From positions 55,775,851 to 55,839,850 of the forward strand of contig CM038044.1 of NCBI GenBank assembly GCA_021397845.1: a stretch of DNA of 64,000 nucleotides, written 5' to 3'. Each line of letters starts with the position of its first letter. Positions within the stretch are counted from its first letter, which is position 1. This DNA comes from Areca catechu. Lineage: Eukaryota > Streptophyta > Magnoliopsida > Arecales > Arecaceae. Under the pieces are notes generated by a model that saw only the letters and a program-made list of their open reading frames with translations, did no database searches and was not told the DNA's origin. Both the position numbers and the translations under genes were made by a program. Shown here in pieces: positions 23,407 to 35,975 of the stretch.

Positions 23407-24473
23407 GCATGCAAATGGACTCAAGTTCGAGCTAAGGTTTCCTAGACCTAGAGCACAAATTAGAAGTCTAATTAAGTGAACCAACTAGCTAGTAGTACTT
23501 ATGGGACTTAGCCAGGTAGGTGGAGGGGAGTGTAGGTCCCTGATTGCCAACCTTAGACACCAATCTGAGATTGGCCAGGTAGGCGAACCAAATCACAAGC
23601 CCTGATGCACCAATCCTAGACACCAAGCCAGTAAGCACACACCAATTAGCTGACACAGTTAACTTGACCCTAACCTGAACCCAACTTGTTGGTGTCCCTA
23701 ACCCACTAGGGCAATTAACGTTCTACTCAATTTTAATTAACGGGCTGGGATCGATATGCTGGTTGGTGATTTCTGGGCTAGGGACAGGTGATGAAACCCT
23801 GACCCTATGTCAAATTGATGCCCTTAATTTGATTTCTCATGAGATGAATGAAATGCAAAGGTGCTGCAGAAGTGTGTTGCAATTTGAAAGTGGTGTGGAA
23901 AACGTGATGAAAAAAATGTCCAAAAATTCTGAAAAATCCACAAAGGATTCCTAACTTATATGTTTCAATGTAGATGAAAGGAATTTTAAAACTAAATTCT
24001 ATACTAATCTAAGCAGATCCTACAAATGAAGATAAATAAAAAGGACAGAACATAACCCTAATGACAGTGTCGAACTGCAGAAATTTTTATTTTTTTTATA
24101 ATTTTTTTCTGATGATGAAATTTAATATGGTGATAACAGACTTAAAAAGGAACAAGAAAAAAAATAGTTTAATAAAAAATTAGTGACTTGCCTTTGAAGT
24201 TGCAGGCGGATTACAGTCAGCCTACAGAAAATACAGCAAGCAGAAAAACAGAACGTGACCAATGCAAAATTCACAAATGAAATCTAAAAAATCCTTTGGC
24301 TTTCTTTTTCACGGGTCAATCACAATGGCACCCCGACACGCCTTAGGAGATCCCCGTGGAATGGGAAGAGAGGGTGTTTAAACCCTACTTTCTCCTAAGA
24401 CCGGACGGCCTGGTAACGCCCCCGATCCAAGTACTTCAAGGACTTAATGCTATGCAATCAGGAACTTATTCTA
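23407..24473 (-). other. Untranslated leader of young chromovirus
   Basis: About 1.07 kb lie between PBS and gag start. They hold no credible ORF. T-rich and A-rich runs occur near 24090-24180. The segment near 24310-24420 (GCCTTAGGAG, GGTAACGCC) aligns in position with the GTATAC-hairpin segment of copies A and C, but the hairpin itself is absent. Confidence 0.7.
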
Positions 24474-24489
24474 CCATGCTCTGATACCA
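24474..24489 (-). other. Primer binding site, tRNA-iMet type (young chromovirus)
   Basis: The minus strand reads TGGTATCAGAGCATGG, three bases from the 5' LTR. It is intact. Confidence 0.95.
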
Positions 24490-24492
24490 AGA

Positions 24493-25824
24493 TGATGCGG
24501 CAAGCATATGATTAGTGATTTGATTCGTGTTTGTAGAGCAATGAAACCTAATTAGACTAGCATTGTACTCATCATAATAAGTCTTAAGGATTACATGAAA
24601 AGGGACTATTACATGATTAGACACAATCCTAAAACTAAGAAGGAAGAAGATCTAGACAATAGGGGCTAATGATTGAGGACTTGCCTTGTTGAGCTTTCCA
24701 ACCTTCTAATGATTTCAAACCTTGAAACTACCGATGCTCTGGACTGGAGAACTCGGATAACAGAGATCAGAACGCTGGGCTTGGGCTTCAGCTTGTTGGT
24801 TCATTGTCAAGGGGAACCTTGTTCACAACTCAAAGACTTCGAAGGACCCTGCAATGAAGATCAAAAGTTAAGGAAGAAGAAAGCAGGCATATGGAAGGGA
24901 TGGAATAATTTATGAGCAAGGAAGGAAGTCTGAGATGGTTTGGCCGGCTCCAATGTATCCTTCTTGAACTTGGCGTTGGATGGCTTGGAGAAGAAAGTAG
25001 ATTCGAGTGGGGGGAAAGGGGGCTTAGGAACAATCACTCAAAGAAATAATATAAGACTACAACTTCAACTTCAACTTCATTTTTTCATTCATCTCATCAA
25101 AATCAATCCCTTTTACAATGGGCATCCAAGGCTTTTAATAGCCTCACAAAGCTAGCTTTTGAAATTTAAAAACTCCCCAAATCGAGGAGGATTACAAGGG
25201 GGGTTGGAGGATTTGGTGGAGAGTTTGGAGGGATGTGGGGGGGGTTGGAGGATTTGGTGGAGGACTTGGAGGGATGTGGCCAACCTCCTTGAATTTGAAT
25301 CTTCCTTGTTGGCGCCCAAAGGGTGATGAGGTGGCTGGTGAAGTGGCACCTGATGACGTGGCATGGTGAGGTGGTCTTCTACTTGGATAAGAATGACATG
25401 TGGCGCCCAGTGGTCCTAGTTGATGGTCCTTTTCTCTTGCTTGGTTGATGTGTCTTCTCTTCTGGTCAAATTCTGGGGTCTAGAATTTGAGTCTTGTTGC
25501 TGGCTTTCATGGCTTTAAGACTTGATTAGACTTAACTCAACTGAATTAGACTTAACTCAACTGAACTGACTTGACTGACCTAGACTTTAAAACTTGAAAT
25601 GGACTTACAAGAAATGAAATTTTAAAAGTAATTATAGGACTCAATAAACACTCTTGATTTGAAACTCAAAATTAATTACAGGACTCTTGAAAAGGAAATG
25701 ACTCTTGAAAATAAAATATTTTTGAACTAAAGGATACAAGGTAACCTAATTATCTTCGATCCAAATTGGGATAAGGCTAACCTTGTTGGAGTGAAGTTTC
25801 TTTCGGCTTCTGGTGTCCACACCA
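24493..25824 (-). repeat. 5' LTR of young chromovirus
   Basis: It matches 17210-18541 base for base at a constant offset of 7283, apart from two C/T differences. It contains the promoter copy that would transcribe the element. Confidence 0.95.
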
Positions 25825-25829
25825 TCCTA
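25825..25829. other. Target site duplication TCCTA (right)
   Basis: Partner of 17205-17209; copy B resumes immediately after it. Confidence 0.93.
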
Positions 25830-26797
25830 TGCCAATCTTCTTGCTCCTTAGTCTGGGTCAAGATGCATCTAACAACTCCCAAAAATTCAGATGAGTCAAT
25901 GATTTCTTCATCTCCTTCATACTAATCAACTAAGTTTACTCCTGCTTCATATACCTCTTCCTTACAATCTTCTATGGATTCAGGGGCTTCCTCTTCCAAT
26001 TCCCCTATGTGTAAAGCCCAGGTAGGCACTGACTAGCATAGTGGCCAACTTTGTGGCACCTAAAATAATGAACATTACTCTCTCTTTGAATTTCAGGGCT
26101 TTTACCTTTGTCATCCTTGTGAGCTAGTGGGGTAGCGGGACTATGTCAGTTGGATGGAATTTGACTCAGACTTGGCCTATTTCCAGGGGTGCTAATCCTA
26201 TTTGGTTCAGGTCGACAAATAAAGGGTCCCCTCTGAAATCTCTCACAATCCCTAGCAATTTGGTAGGCTTGGTCTAGATCATGGACTTCTCTTAAAAATA
26301 ATTCTCTTTGAACTTCTTCACGTAGGCTAGCTCAAAACCAAGACAAGGTTACAGCTTCAGACTCAACCATACTACATCTCATAACAAACTCGTCAAATTT
26401 GGCAATGACACGGTCTTATTTCCTCGACTTAATCTCTGCCATTGATCTAAAAGTCTTTGTTCATAGGACATGGACAGATATTTCTCTTCGAGTTAATCTT
26501 CTTGGCTCTCCATGTCACTATGGGTATGTCTCCTCTTTGGGGACATAAATGCTCAACATTCCCCCAGTATAATTTAGTCGGTCGGACTAACCTAAATTTG
26601 GCAAACTTAGATTTCCTCTCTTTCAACATCTTATACCACTCAAAATACCAGTCCATGTCTTCCTCCCAGTCTATATACACCTTAGGATATAAGTTTTCAT
26701 CAAAAATGGGTGCATCTAGACGAATGTTCCTAGGAGCTCTTTCATCCTGGTCAACATAGTCATGGTGTAGCCTTCTTTGGGGAGGATCAAGAGCAGG
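25830..26797 (-). pseudogene. Copy B gag, C-terminal segment, broken
   Basis: On the minus strand this continues copy B from protease into gag: an acidic linker near 25880-26000, a zinc knuckle near 26040-26090 with the first Cys replaced by Tyr (HYFRCHKVGHYASQC), and gag core at 26447-26680 (MYIDWEEDMDWYFEWYKM). Frameshifts are present. It stops at the TTCAT target duplication of copy C and resumes at 39014. Confidence 0.8.
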
Positions 26798-26802
26798 TTC
26801 AT
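26798..26802. other. Target site duplication TTCAT (left) of copy C
   Basis: TTCAT occurs here and at 39009-39013, bracketing copy C within the gag of copy B. Confidence 0.9.
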
Positions 26803-28069
26803 TGGTGCAGAATGGTGATAAGAAACTTTACATAAAAAGATTGAGTAATTAAAGTTAAGCAAAAATCCTAAACATAATAGCAAGATTCAGCCATAAATGA
26901 GTGATTAAGTATACTAAAGAAGACTAATAAAGAGATAGTCGGTATCCCATTGTGCAAATCACATTCAAGTAAAGAAAATGGACCTTCATGATTGAGAAAT
27001 AATCTGATTAGGACAAAACTCTATTCAATATTTTAGACCTTAGAGGGAAGGAAGGGATTTTGTACCAACAATAAACTCAAGAATTCCTTATAATTGGATC
27101 ACTCTTCAACACTTGAAGATTGATGACTGGATGAAAAGGCTATCTCTTCCTCGAATGTAGAAATTTCTTGCTACTGGTTTTAAGGCAAAGAGGATACCAT
27201 CCTTGACTGAAAGCACTTGAGGGATCCTGCAAAACAAAGAACATGAGTGGGCCTGGAAGGGTTGGGAACAAACAAAGCAAGAAAAAAATGGAGATAGGAA
27301 AGAGAAGGAAAAGGCTTGATGGTGATTTCTTGAATGTTGGAAGAGCCGGTTGGTGGAGACTCTTGGAGCTAGAATAATGGTTGGGCCTCACGCCCTTCTC
27401 TCTCACGAAGTGGCAATGCAAAAAGATTACAATGAAGGAAAACGAACTTCAAATTTCATTCATAACATAACATACTTGATTATAAGAGGATTAGGGATAT
27501 TTATAGACTTTCTTAGCCCTTTCAAATTTAAATTACAAGCTTAAAGAGTGGAGTAAAGAGTGGAGGGATAAGTGAGATTTATGCATGAAGAGTGGAAAGA
27601 TAAGTGGGGGAGTTACAACTTGAATTCAAGTTCAAAACTCTTGGATGCCCAAATGGAGGTAAGGTGGCATGGTGAGGTGGCATCATGATATGGCGTGGGA
27701 GGTAAGGTGGCTTCCCATCTTGGCGTGGTGAGGTGGTGCTCCAACTTGGCAAGGTGGTTAGGGTGGCTTGCTCCATCCGATCTTGATGTTTCATGGTCTT
27801 GATCTTACCCTATTTGAACCCAACTTGTCTAATTACAAGATCCAACATTTACAAGATCAAATTGATCCCAACAAGACTAAATTGAGCCTAACAAAACTAA
27901 ATTGAAATTGAAATTGGAATAGACTCGACTCTAATTACAGGTCTTATGCTGAAATTAAAAATAAAGTTGAAGACAAAATTGGAGTTTGATTTATTCACTT
28001 GTAATCCATATAGAGCTTGGGTTGACCTGATTTGCTTGGAGCCTCTTTCATATCCTGGTGCCCGCACTA
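26803..28069 (-). repeat. Copy C 3' LTR
   Basis: This 1267-bp LTR reads on the plus strand TGGTGCAGAATGG...GTGCCCGCACTA (last base pair of CCA lost). The TATA element CTATAAATATC is at 27496-27506 on the minus strand. The adjoining internal sequence GCTCTCCCGGGG is the PPT region in minus sense. Confidence 0.9.
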
Positions 28070-31000
28070 GCTCTCCCGGGGTGGGAAGAACTCAACCCTG
28101 TCGAGTATGGATTAACTTGACTTTGATAATATTTTAGTAGATTTGGGTTGATTCTTTACAGATCCTCTCGAGTGATCCATGAGTCTTCGGATTCCGGTCG
28201 ACCTCGCCAATGAAACAAGTAGCATTGATAACCTTTATTCCAGGAAGTAATAGCCAGGTCATCTAGAATACGCTCAATCCTATCTCGCTGTTCTGGTAAA
28301 GTAGCTGGTGGACACTCAAGGATAGGCTCACTCTCAAAAATAAGCTTAGGCCCAAAAGGCTCACTAGGTATCATTATTAGCTCCTTATACTCTACTAGGT
28401 CTAAAACATTGAAGGTCAAGCTGATACCTAAATCAGATGGTAACTCAAGCACATATGCATTAGGTCCATTTTGTTTATTATTTTAAACGGACCTGCACCA
28501 CGGGCATGCAACTTTTTCATGGTTCCTGGTGGGAACCGTTCAGGTCTATGCCTTATCATGACATAGTCTCCCTCAGTGAACTCTGACTCTTTTACATGAA
28601 TTTGCCATATGCCTATAAGTTTCATTGCTCAATTGAATTTTCTTACTGATTTTCTTATGTAAATCTCTAATATGCTAGGCATATGACTCTGCAAACTCAG
28701 AAATTCATGCATGAATGGGTAAAGGAATGAGATTTATGGGCTTATTGGGCTTGTAACCATGGACAATCTCAAATGGGCTTTTCCAAGTGGACCTATTAAC
28801 TGAGCTATTATAAGCAAATTTAGCATGAGATAATAATAGATCCCAATTTTTTATACTATTGCCGACTAGGCATCTTAATAGGTTTCCTAGACTTTGATTA
28901 ACAACTTCAGTCTGGACATCAGTTTAAGGATGGTAGGCAGTAGAGAATTTAAGTTTGGTTCCTAGCATATGCCAAAGGGTATTCCAGAAATAGCTAGTGA
29001 ACCTAACATCTCTATCTGACACAATGGTTTTGGGTAATCCATGCAGCCTAACCACTTCATCTAGAAAAAGCCTAGCCACTCTCGAAGCATCGTAAGTCTG
29101 GGAACAAGGTATAAAGTGTTCCATCTTAGAGAATCAATCAACCACAACATAGATAGAATCATGTTTCCTTATGGTCTTTGGTAACCCTAATACAAAGCCA
29201 TACTAAGATCCTGCCATGGGCAATCAAGGACTGTAGATGGGTGAATAGGTCAGTGTTTTGCTTTTGCTGTTTGGCAACAGCACATGTTCGACATCGAACC
29301 ATAACTTGAGCTACATTCTTTTGAGGCCAAGCCAAAAGAATTGGTCTTCTTCTACAGCTAAAATGGTCTTGTTTCTACCAAAATGGCCAGCTAAATCTCC
29401 AGCATGAATTTCCCACACTAACAATTCTCTATGGATGTTCGATGGATACACAACTTATTTTCCTTGAAAAGGAATCCATTATGAAGGGTATAGTCACTAT
29501 ACAAGCAAGATGGTCCTTGGTGAAGCTCTTGATAAATGTCACTAAAATCGGGACACTTAGGATATTCTTTTTTTAGCCTATCAAACCTTACAACTTCAAT
29601 GCTAACCAAGGTCAAAAGCATATATCATCGACTAAGGACATCAACGACCCAATTTTCAGTACTAGCATGGTGTTTCAAGACAAAGGTATAAGCTTGGATA
29701 TATTCTGCCCACTTCACTTGCCTAGGGTTCAACTTCTTTTGAGGTCTAAGAAATTGAAGTGCTTCGTGATCTAAATTAATATGAACTCCTGCGGTAATAG
29801 GTAATGTCTCCAATATCTTAAAGCTTGAACTATCACATATAATTTTTTATCATAAGTTGAATACCTAAGTTTTACCTCATTTAACTTTTCACTGAAAAAT
29901 GCTACTGGGTGATTTTTCTGACTCAAGACTCCTCCAATTCCTACTTTAGAGGTATCACAAGCAACCTCAAATACCTTTGAAAAGTCAGGTAATCTCAAAA
30001 AGGGTGCTTGGGTCATTTTTTGTTTCATTTCTAGGAAGGCTCTATCAATGGCTTTGGTCCATTTAAAGGTTTCCTTCCTAATGCAGTCGGTAATGGGTGC
30101 AACAATTGAACTGAATCCTCGAATAAATCTCCTATAGAAGGTTGCAAGGCCTTGGAAGCTATGCACTTCATGTATACTAGTGGGTATAGGACTCTCAACT
30201 ATGGACTTGACTTTCTCTGGGTTGGCAGACACTCCTTCAGGGGTGACAACAAATCCTAGAAAGATAACTCTATAGGTCAAGAATTCACATTTCTTCAGAT
30301 TGGTATAGAGATTATTTGTTTAAGGGCTTGGAAAACTTGCCGAAGATGCTTCAGGTGGTCTTCCTTAGTCCTACTGTAGATAAGAATGTCATCAAAATAC
30401 ACAACAAATTTTCCAATGAATGTTCTTAAGACTCGGGTCATGATCCTCGTGAAGGTAGTTGGTGCATTGGAAAGACCAAAAGGCATTACTACCCACTCAT
30501 ATAGGCTATCCTTAGTCTTGAAAGCTATTTTCCATTCATCTCCAGGTCTAATTCTCACTTGATGATAGCCACTCTTAAGGTCAATCTTGGAGAAAATAGT
30601 GGCTCTGGCCATCATGTATAACATGTCATCCAAACGGGGAATAATGAATGATACTTGATTGTTATCTTATTAATGGCTCGATTATCTACACACATTCTCT
30701 ATATGCCATCTTTTTTGGGGTTCAAAAGGGCAGGTACTGCACATGGGCTCAGGCTTTTCCTAATGAATCCCTTTTGGAGAAGATTTCTAACTTGTCGTTG
30801 TAACTCAGAATGTTTAGTGGGATTCATCCTATAATGTGGAAAGTTTGGTAATGTGGCACCTGGGACCAAATCTATGGCATGCTGAATGTCCCTTGAAGGG
30901 GGAAGGTGATTAGAGAGGTTCTTTGGAAACACATCTTAAAACTCCTTCAAAAATCTTATCACTTCCTGGGGTTGATCCTGGACTTCCTTGGTAGACAAAA

Positions 31001-32698
31001 TTCAAATAGGTGAACCCTCATTAAGCTCTTATTCTAATTCCTTAGCACTGATCAAATTCATCCCTTGTTTTATGTCCTTCAGATTACTAGACCCTCTCCT
31101 AACGTTGTCCTTAGGTGGTGAAGAATTGATCATAATTTTCTTTCCATTATAGGTGAAGGAACAAGAATTAGAATGACCATGTAATATAGCATCATGATCA
31201 TACAACCATGGTTGGCCTAAGATGATAATACTAACCCCCATAGGAAGAACATCACACCAAACCTTTTCTTGGTATGACTGGACCTAGATTGTAACTTGGC
31301 ATCTAAACTTGAGGGGAATTGAGGTCGAATCTATTCAAGATACCTTATATAGGTTAGGATGGGGAACAGTGGATAAACCTAATTTTTGATAGCACTGGTT
31401 GAAATGGCATTGACACAGCTCCCACTATCTATGATGATCTTGCAGACTTTTTTTCCTAATTTAACAAAAGTTTTTAGGATGTTGGTCCTATGCCAATCTT
31501 CTTGCTCCTTGGTCTAGGTCAAGATGCATCTAACAACTCTCAAAAATTTAGACGAGTCAATGATTTCTTCATCTCCTTCATACTCATCAACTAAGTTTAC
31601 TCCTGCTTCATATACATCTTTCTCACAATCTTCTGTGGGTTCAGGGGCTTCCTCTTCCAATTCCCGTATGTGTAAAGCCCGGGTAGGCACTGACTAGCAT
31701 AGTTGCCAACTTTATGGCACTTAAAACAATGAACATTACTCTCTTTTTGAATTTCATGGCTTTTACCTTTGTCATCCTTACGAGCTAGTGGGGTAGCGGG
31801 ACTGGGTCGATTGGATGGAATTTGACTCAAACTTGGCCTATTTCCAGGGTTGCTATCCTATTTGGTTCAGGTCTACGAATAATGGGTCCTCTCTGAAATT
31901 TCTCACAGTCCCTAGCAATTTGGTTGGCTTGGTCTGTATCAAGGACTTCTCTCAAAAATAATTCTCTTTGAACTTTTTCACGTAGGCCAGCTCAAAACCT
32001 ACACTACATCTCATAACAAACTTGTCAAATTTGGCAATGTACTCAGACACGGTCTTATTTCCTTAACTCAATCTCTGCCATTGATCTAAAAGGCTTTGTT
32101 CATAGGATATGCGTCGATATTTCACTCTAAGTTTAATCTTCATGGCTCTCCATGTCACTATGGGTATGTCTCATCTCTGGCGACATAAATGCTCAACATT
32201 CTCCCAGTATAACCTAGCATATCGGACTAACCTAAGTTTGGCAAACTTAAGTTTTTTCTTTTTTGACATCTCATACCACTCAAAATACTGGTCCATGTCT
32301 TCCTCCCAGTCTATATACACCTTAGGATTTAAGTTTCCATCAAAAGTGGGTGCATCTAGATGAATATTCCTAAGAGCTCTTTCATCCTAGTCAACAAAGT
32401 CATGGTGTGGCCTTCTTTGGTGAGGATCAAGAGCATGTTCATGGCGTTGGACTCTAGGATGGAGGGGTGCCAATCTAGATGCTTGTGGCTCAGTAGGGGT
32501 CATGCGAGTCTCTTCAAGAATCCCTATTCTTTCCTCCACTTGATCAAACCTATTGTTTAATTGTTTGAACTGCTTAGTCATAGTTCTCAATAGGGTTTAT
32601 AGATTTGGGTCGATGGTGATAGTTTCTAGATTTGGATCTATGGTGACACTGGGTTGGGTGTGAGAGTGTTGGTATGGAGTCCCTGATCTAGTGGCCAT
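28070..32698 (-). pseudogene. gag-pol of chromovirus copy C, broken
   Basis: This decayed single-ORF gag-pol starts at ATG 32696-32698 (MATRSGTPY on the minus strand). Recognisable parts are gag N-terminus (32387-32590), gag core (about 32100-32380), a zinc knuckle with His changed to Asn (31597-31830, CFKCHKVGNYASQC), protease near 31380-31450, RT (30699-30932; 30295-30633, with YFDD), RT end and RNase H (29771-30280), integrase zinc-finger region (29300-29621), integrase core (28924-29124, TIVSDRDVRFTSYFW), integrase C-terminus (28428-28625) and chromodomain (28156-28452). Frameshifts separate nearly all of these. It is the closest relative of most of copy B. Confidence 0.85.
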
Positions 32699-33725
32699 AC
32701 AAAATAAAAGACTCGTTCTAGGATTTGCTAGACCTAAAAGTTCAATATAGTATGAATTAATTATAGATCAAGACTACAATTACCCTGTCAACTATCCAGG
32801 TAAAAGGTGGGATTGTGGAAGGCTCTCCCTGCTCTCGCAGGGTCCTAATTAAATAACCACAAGTTCACTTAAGGCGTTAGCCATTTGACCCCAAGCCTTA
32901 GATACCAATCTCTAGAAGTAAGTAAAGAATTGATTCACACTAGCCCCAAGACACTACTTGAGCTTGACCTGTTGGTGTCCCTAGTTCTAATTGGGTTTGT
33001 ACTCAATTTTATTTAAGGCTTGGGTTCGATGCAAGATGAGGTGGGTTATTTTTGGGCCAAGGAAAGATGATGAAATCCTTTCCTTATCTTATGATAGCAT
33101 TGCTCTTAAGTGATTTAGAATGAATGCAATATCACAACAATCTTAACTAATCAACAGAATTTCAAACTAGTTATTTAAAATTTAAGTTTCTAATTTGAAA
33201 TTTTAAGTTTAGATTTTCAATTTTCAAATTTTAGAATACAAAATTTAAAATTCCAAATTCCAAAATTCCTGGTTGGAAAATTTAAATTTAAAATGTGCCA
33301 AAAATTATGGGGTGTTCAATGTGCTAACAAGAAAATCATGCAATTCAAGCAATCACTTTAGCAAATTCATGCAATTACACATCAAGCAAGCAATTAGCAC
33401 ATCAAACCTTTAATCTAAGGATCTCACATCCGACTGTAGCTCATTACTCCCATGGGTCGTGACAGTATACTTTCGTATACCCGCTCAGGAGGCGTGAAAC
33501 CTTAGATCAAAGAATGAAAATGATGCAACAATTTTTGAAATTTTAGATCTAAAATCTATGAAGTAGATTTCAGACCTGGTTTGAGCCGGGAAATATTGAT
33601 ATTGGATGCTAAGTTAAACTAAGATCTGAATAATTATTAAATCAATTTTCAGATCTATGTCCTAATATGCAGAAATCTCGACATATGTAGAAATTTCAGC
33701 ACTTATGCATGCATGTCATAATCTA
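32699..33725 (-). other. Untranslated leader of copy C
   Basis: This is non-coding sequence between gag start and PBS. It holds an AAATTT-rich self-complementary tract (about 33170-33290) and the inverted repeat GTATACTTTCGTATAC at 33465-33480. Confidence 0.7.
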
Positions 33726-33741
33726 CCATGCTCTGATACCA
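33726..33741 (-). other. Primer binding site, tRNA-iMet type (copy C)
   Basis: The minus strand reads TGGTATCAGAGCATGG, intact, four bases from the LTR start at 33746. Confidence 0.92.
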
Positions 33742-33745
33742 AGAT

Positions 33746-34456
33746 TGGTGCAGGATGGTGATAGAAAATTTTATATAAAGAGATTGAGTGATTAAAGTTA
33801 AGCAATAATCCTAAACATAATAGCAGGATTCAGCTATAAAGGAGTGATTAAGTGTACTAAAGAAGACTAATAAAGAGATAGTTGGTATCTCGCAGTGCAA
33901 ATCACATTCAAATAAAGAAAATGGACCTTCTTAATTGAGAAATCATCTAATTAGGATAAAACTTTATTCAATATTTCAGACCTTAGAGGGAAGGAAGGGA
34001 TTTTGTACCGATAATGAACTCAAGAATTTCTTGTAATGGGATCACTCTTCAATACTCGAAGATTGACAACTGGATGAAAAGGCTATCTCTTTATCGAATG
34101 TAAAAATTTCTTGCTACTGGTTTAGAGGCAAAGAGGACACCATCCTTGACTGGAAGTACTTGAGGGATCTTGCAAAACAAAGAACATGAGTAGGCATGGA
34201 AGGGTTGGGAACAAACAAAGTAAGAAAAAAATGGAGATAGGAAAGGGAAGGAAAATGCTTGATGGCGATTTCTTGGATGTTGGAAGAGCCAGTTGGTGGA
34301 GACTTCTTGGAGCTAAAACAATGGTTGGGCCTCACGCCCTTCTCCCTCATGGAGTGGCAAAGCAAAAAGATTGCAATGGAGGAAAAGGAATTTCAAATTT
34401 CATTCATAACATAACATGCTTGATTACAAGAGGATTAAGGGTATTTATAGACTTTC
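33746..34456 (-). repeat. Copy C 5' LTR, left part
   Basis: It is homologous to 26803-27510 and contains the TATA region near 34438-34450. It ends with CTTTC (34452-34456), the left target duplication of the inserted PP2A-carrying element, and continues at 38445. Confidence 0.9.
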
Positions 34457-35955
34457 TGGTGTGGGCACCACAGCTCGAAAACGAATTCAATCCAATCTAA
34501 TTAAGCCATATTCTTTATGGATCTTAATGGAGTAAGTTAAGTCTACCTTTGATTTCTATTTTATTTCTTTAATTAAACTTGAGTCCTGTAAATAGGAAAG
34601 TTTATATAGTATTTAATTGAGTTTGAGTCATGTAATTGAGTTTGAGTCCTGTAATTAGGATTAGGTCCATCCCAATTTGATTTCTTAAGTCAAATTGGGT
34701 TCAACTTGACCTTGTAATTAGTTGCTTTTATAAATGGATCAAAGATGGGTTTGAATTGGGTTCAAGATAAGCAAGAGGACTTGAAGATTAAGTGCCACAA
34801 GACACTCCAACCAACCATGCCAAGGTGGATGCCACATCATCAAGCTCACTTGGAGGCAATGTCATCTTCAAAGTCTACATGGAGGACACCTAAACATGCC
34901 ACATCACCAAAGCTTTGGGCACCCAAATTGAATTCAAAAGGAAGCAGTCGACCACCATTTTCTCCCCACATCAAGCATGGTTCAACTCTCCTTCCACATA
35001 GCAAGCAATATCCCATGATATTCTCCATATATTTCTCCATGTATTTTGAATTTTCAAATTGAATTTGAGGCTTACAAATAGCCCTCCAAACCCCTCTTGT
35101 AAAGACATTGTTGATGAATGAAAATTCCCAAAGTTCTTTCATTTGTGTTAAGCAAGTGTCCTTCGAGAGGGTGAGGGTGAGAGGCCCAAAAGCTATTTCT
35201 TAGCCGACATAGCCACTTCCAAATTCCACCAACATTCCCTCAAGGTGTTGCTTTTTCCATCAACCAAAGCATTCCCCCATCCTTCCATCACGTAGCCTAC
35301 AATTTCAAGCTACAGGGTCGCCTACTTCATCCTCTAAGGATGCCTTCTTCAACACTACAAAGTGGCCTTCTTCATCCTTCAAGAGTTGCCACCTAAGTTC
35401 AGCAAATGGAGTTCCAACCAGCATACATTCAAGGCGCCAAATCAACCTTTATGATCCCCTATAACTTCAACCAATCAACCAACTTCATTACTTCTTAAAC
35501 CCCTTACATTTTTCTCTTCTCGCCATTCCAAGTCACTAATCCCTTTCCTTTACAGGATCCCTCAGGATTGCGAGTTGAAGAGGAGGTTGATCTTGTCTTT
35601 GGAGCCATCTACACTAGAAGTCTTCATCCCATGGTGTGATAGTTTCAAGTCTTATCCAAAGAGTACTGAATTGACTCACCTTTACAAGTATGGGACATTA
35701 ATATTGGTAAGTAAACCTTCCTTTATTCTTAGGTTTGAATATTTAAATGGTCTAAGTCTCAGTTAGGATGGTTTTCCAACCATTAGGTCCAATCTTCATG
35801 GAATAAATATGAAGCCCTAGTTTGATCTATCCCTTATTTAGTTTTCCTTCAATCACTTGCTATTTTATGGATAAATTTATTTATACTAGCAGATTTCATT
35901 GCTCAATAAATTAATTAATCTTCTAAGTTAAAATTTATTCTTACATGCCCCATCA
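34457..35955 (+). repeat. 5' LTR of PP2A-carrying element
   Basis: It reads TGGTGTGGGCACC...GCCCCATCA and is similar along its middle to the reverse complement of the copy A LTRs (ATGGAGGACACC, CGACCACCATTTTCTCC, TCCATGTATTTTGAA). The TATA-like TACAAATAG is at 35073-35081, followed by the conserved R-region pattern ending in GAGAGGGTGAGGGTGAGAGGC. Confidence 0.85.
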
Positions 35956-35958
35956 AAT

Positions 35959-35975
35959 TAGTATCAGAACTAAAG
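35959..35975 (+). other. Degenerate primer binding site of PP2A-carrying element
   Basis: TAGTATCAGAACTAAAG lies three bases after the LTR end, exactly where TGGTATCAGAGC sits in relatives. Two G-to-A changes weaken it. Confidence 0.75.

Larger units (their letters stand above)
17210..25824 (-). mobile_element. Young full-length Ty3/gypsy chromovirus
   Basis: This is a complete 8615-bp element on the minus strand with two 1332-bp LTRs (17210-18541 and 24493-25824), TCCTA target duplications, a PBS (24474-24489), a PPT-like run (18542-18549) and one intact gag-pol ORF. The LTRs match without gaps and differ at only two positions by eye (17329 T/24612 C and 18352 C/25635 T), both C/T transitions. 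At the rice rate of 1.3e-8 per site per year this is well under 0.2 million years. It belongs to the chromodomain clade; the lineage (Galadriel or Tekay-like) cannot be fixed by reading. Confidence 0.95.

Noticed and set aside
17390..25364. Identical small ORFs at 17390, 17547, 17657 and 17869 and again 7283 bp later as conserved genes
   Set aside because: Their identity only reflects the two nearly identical LTRs.
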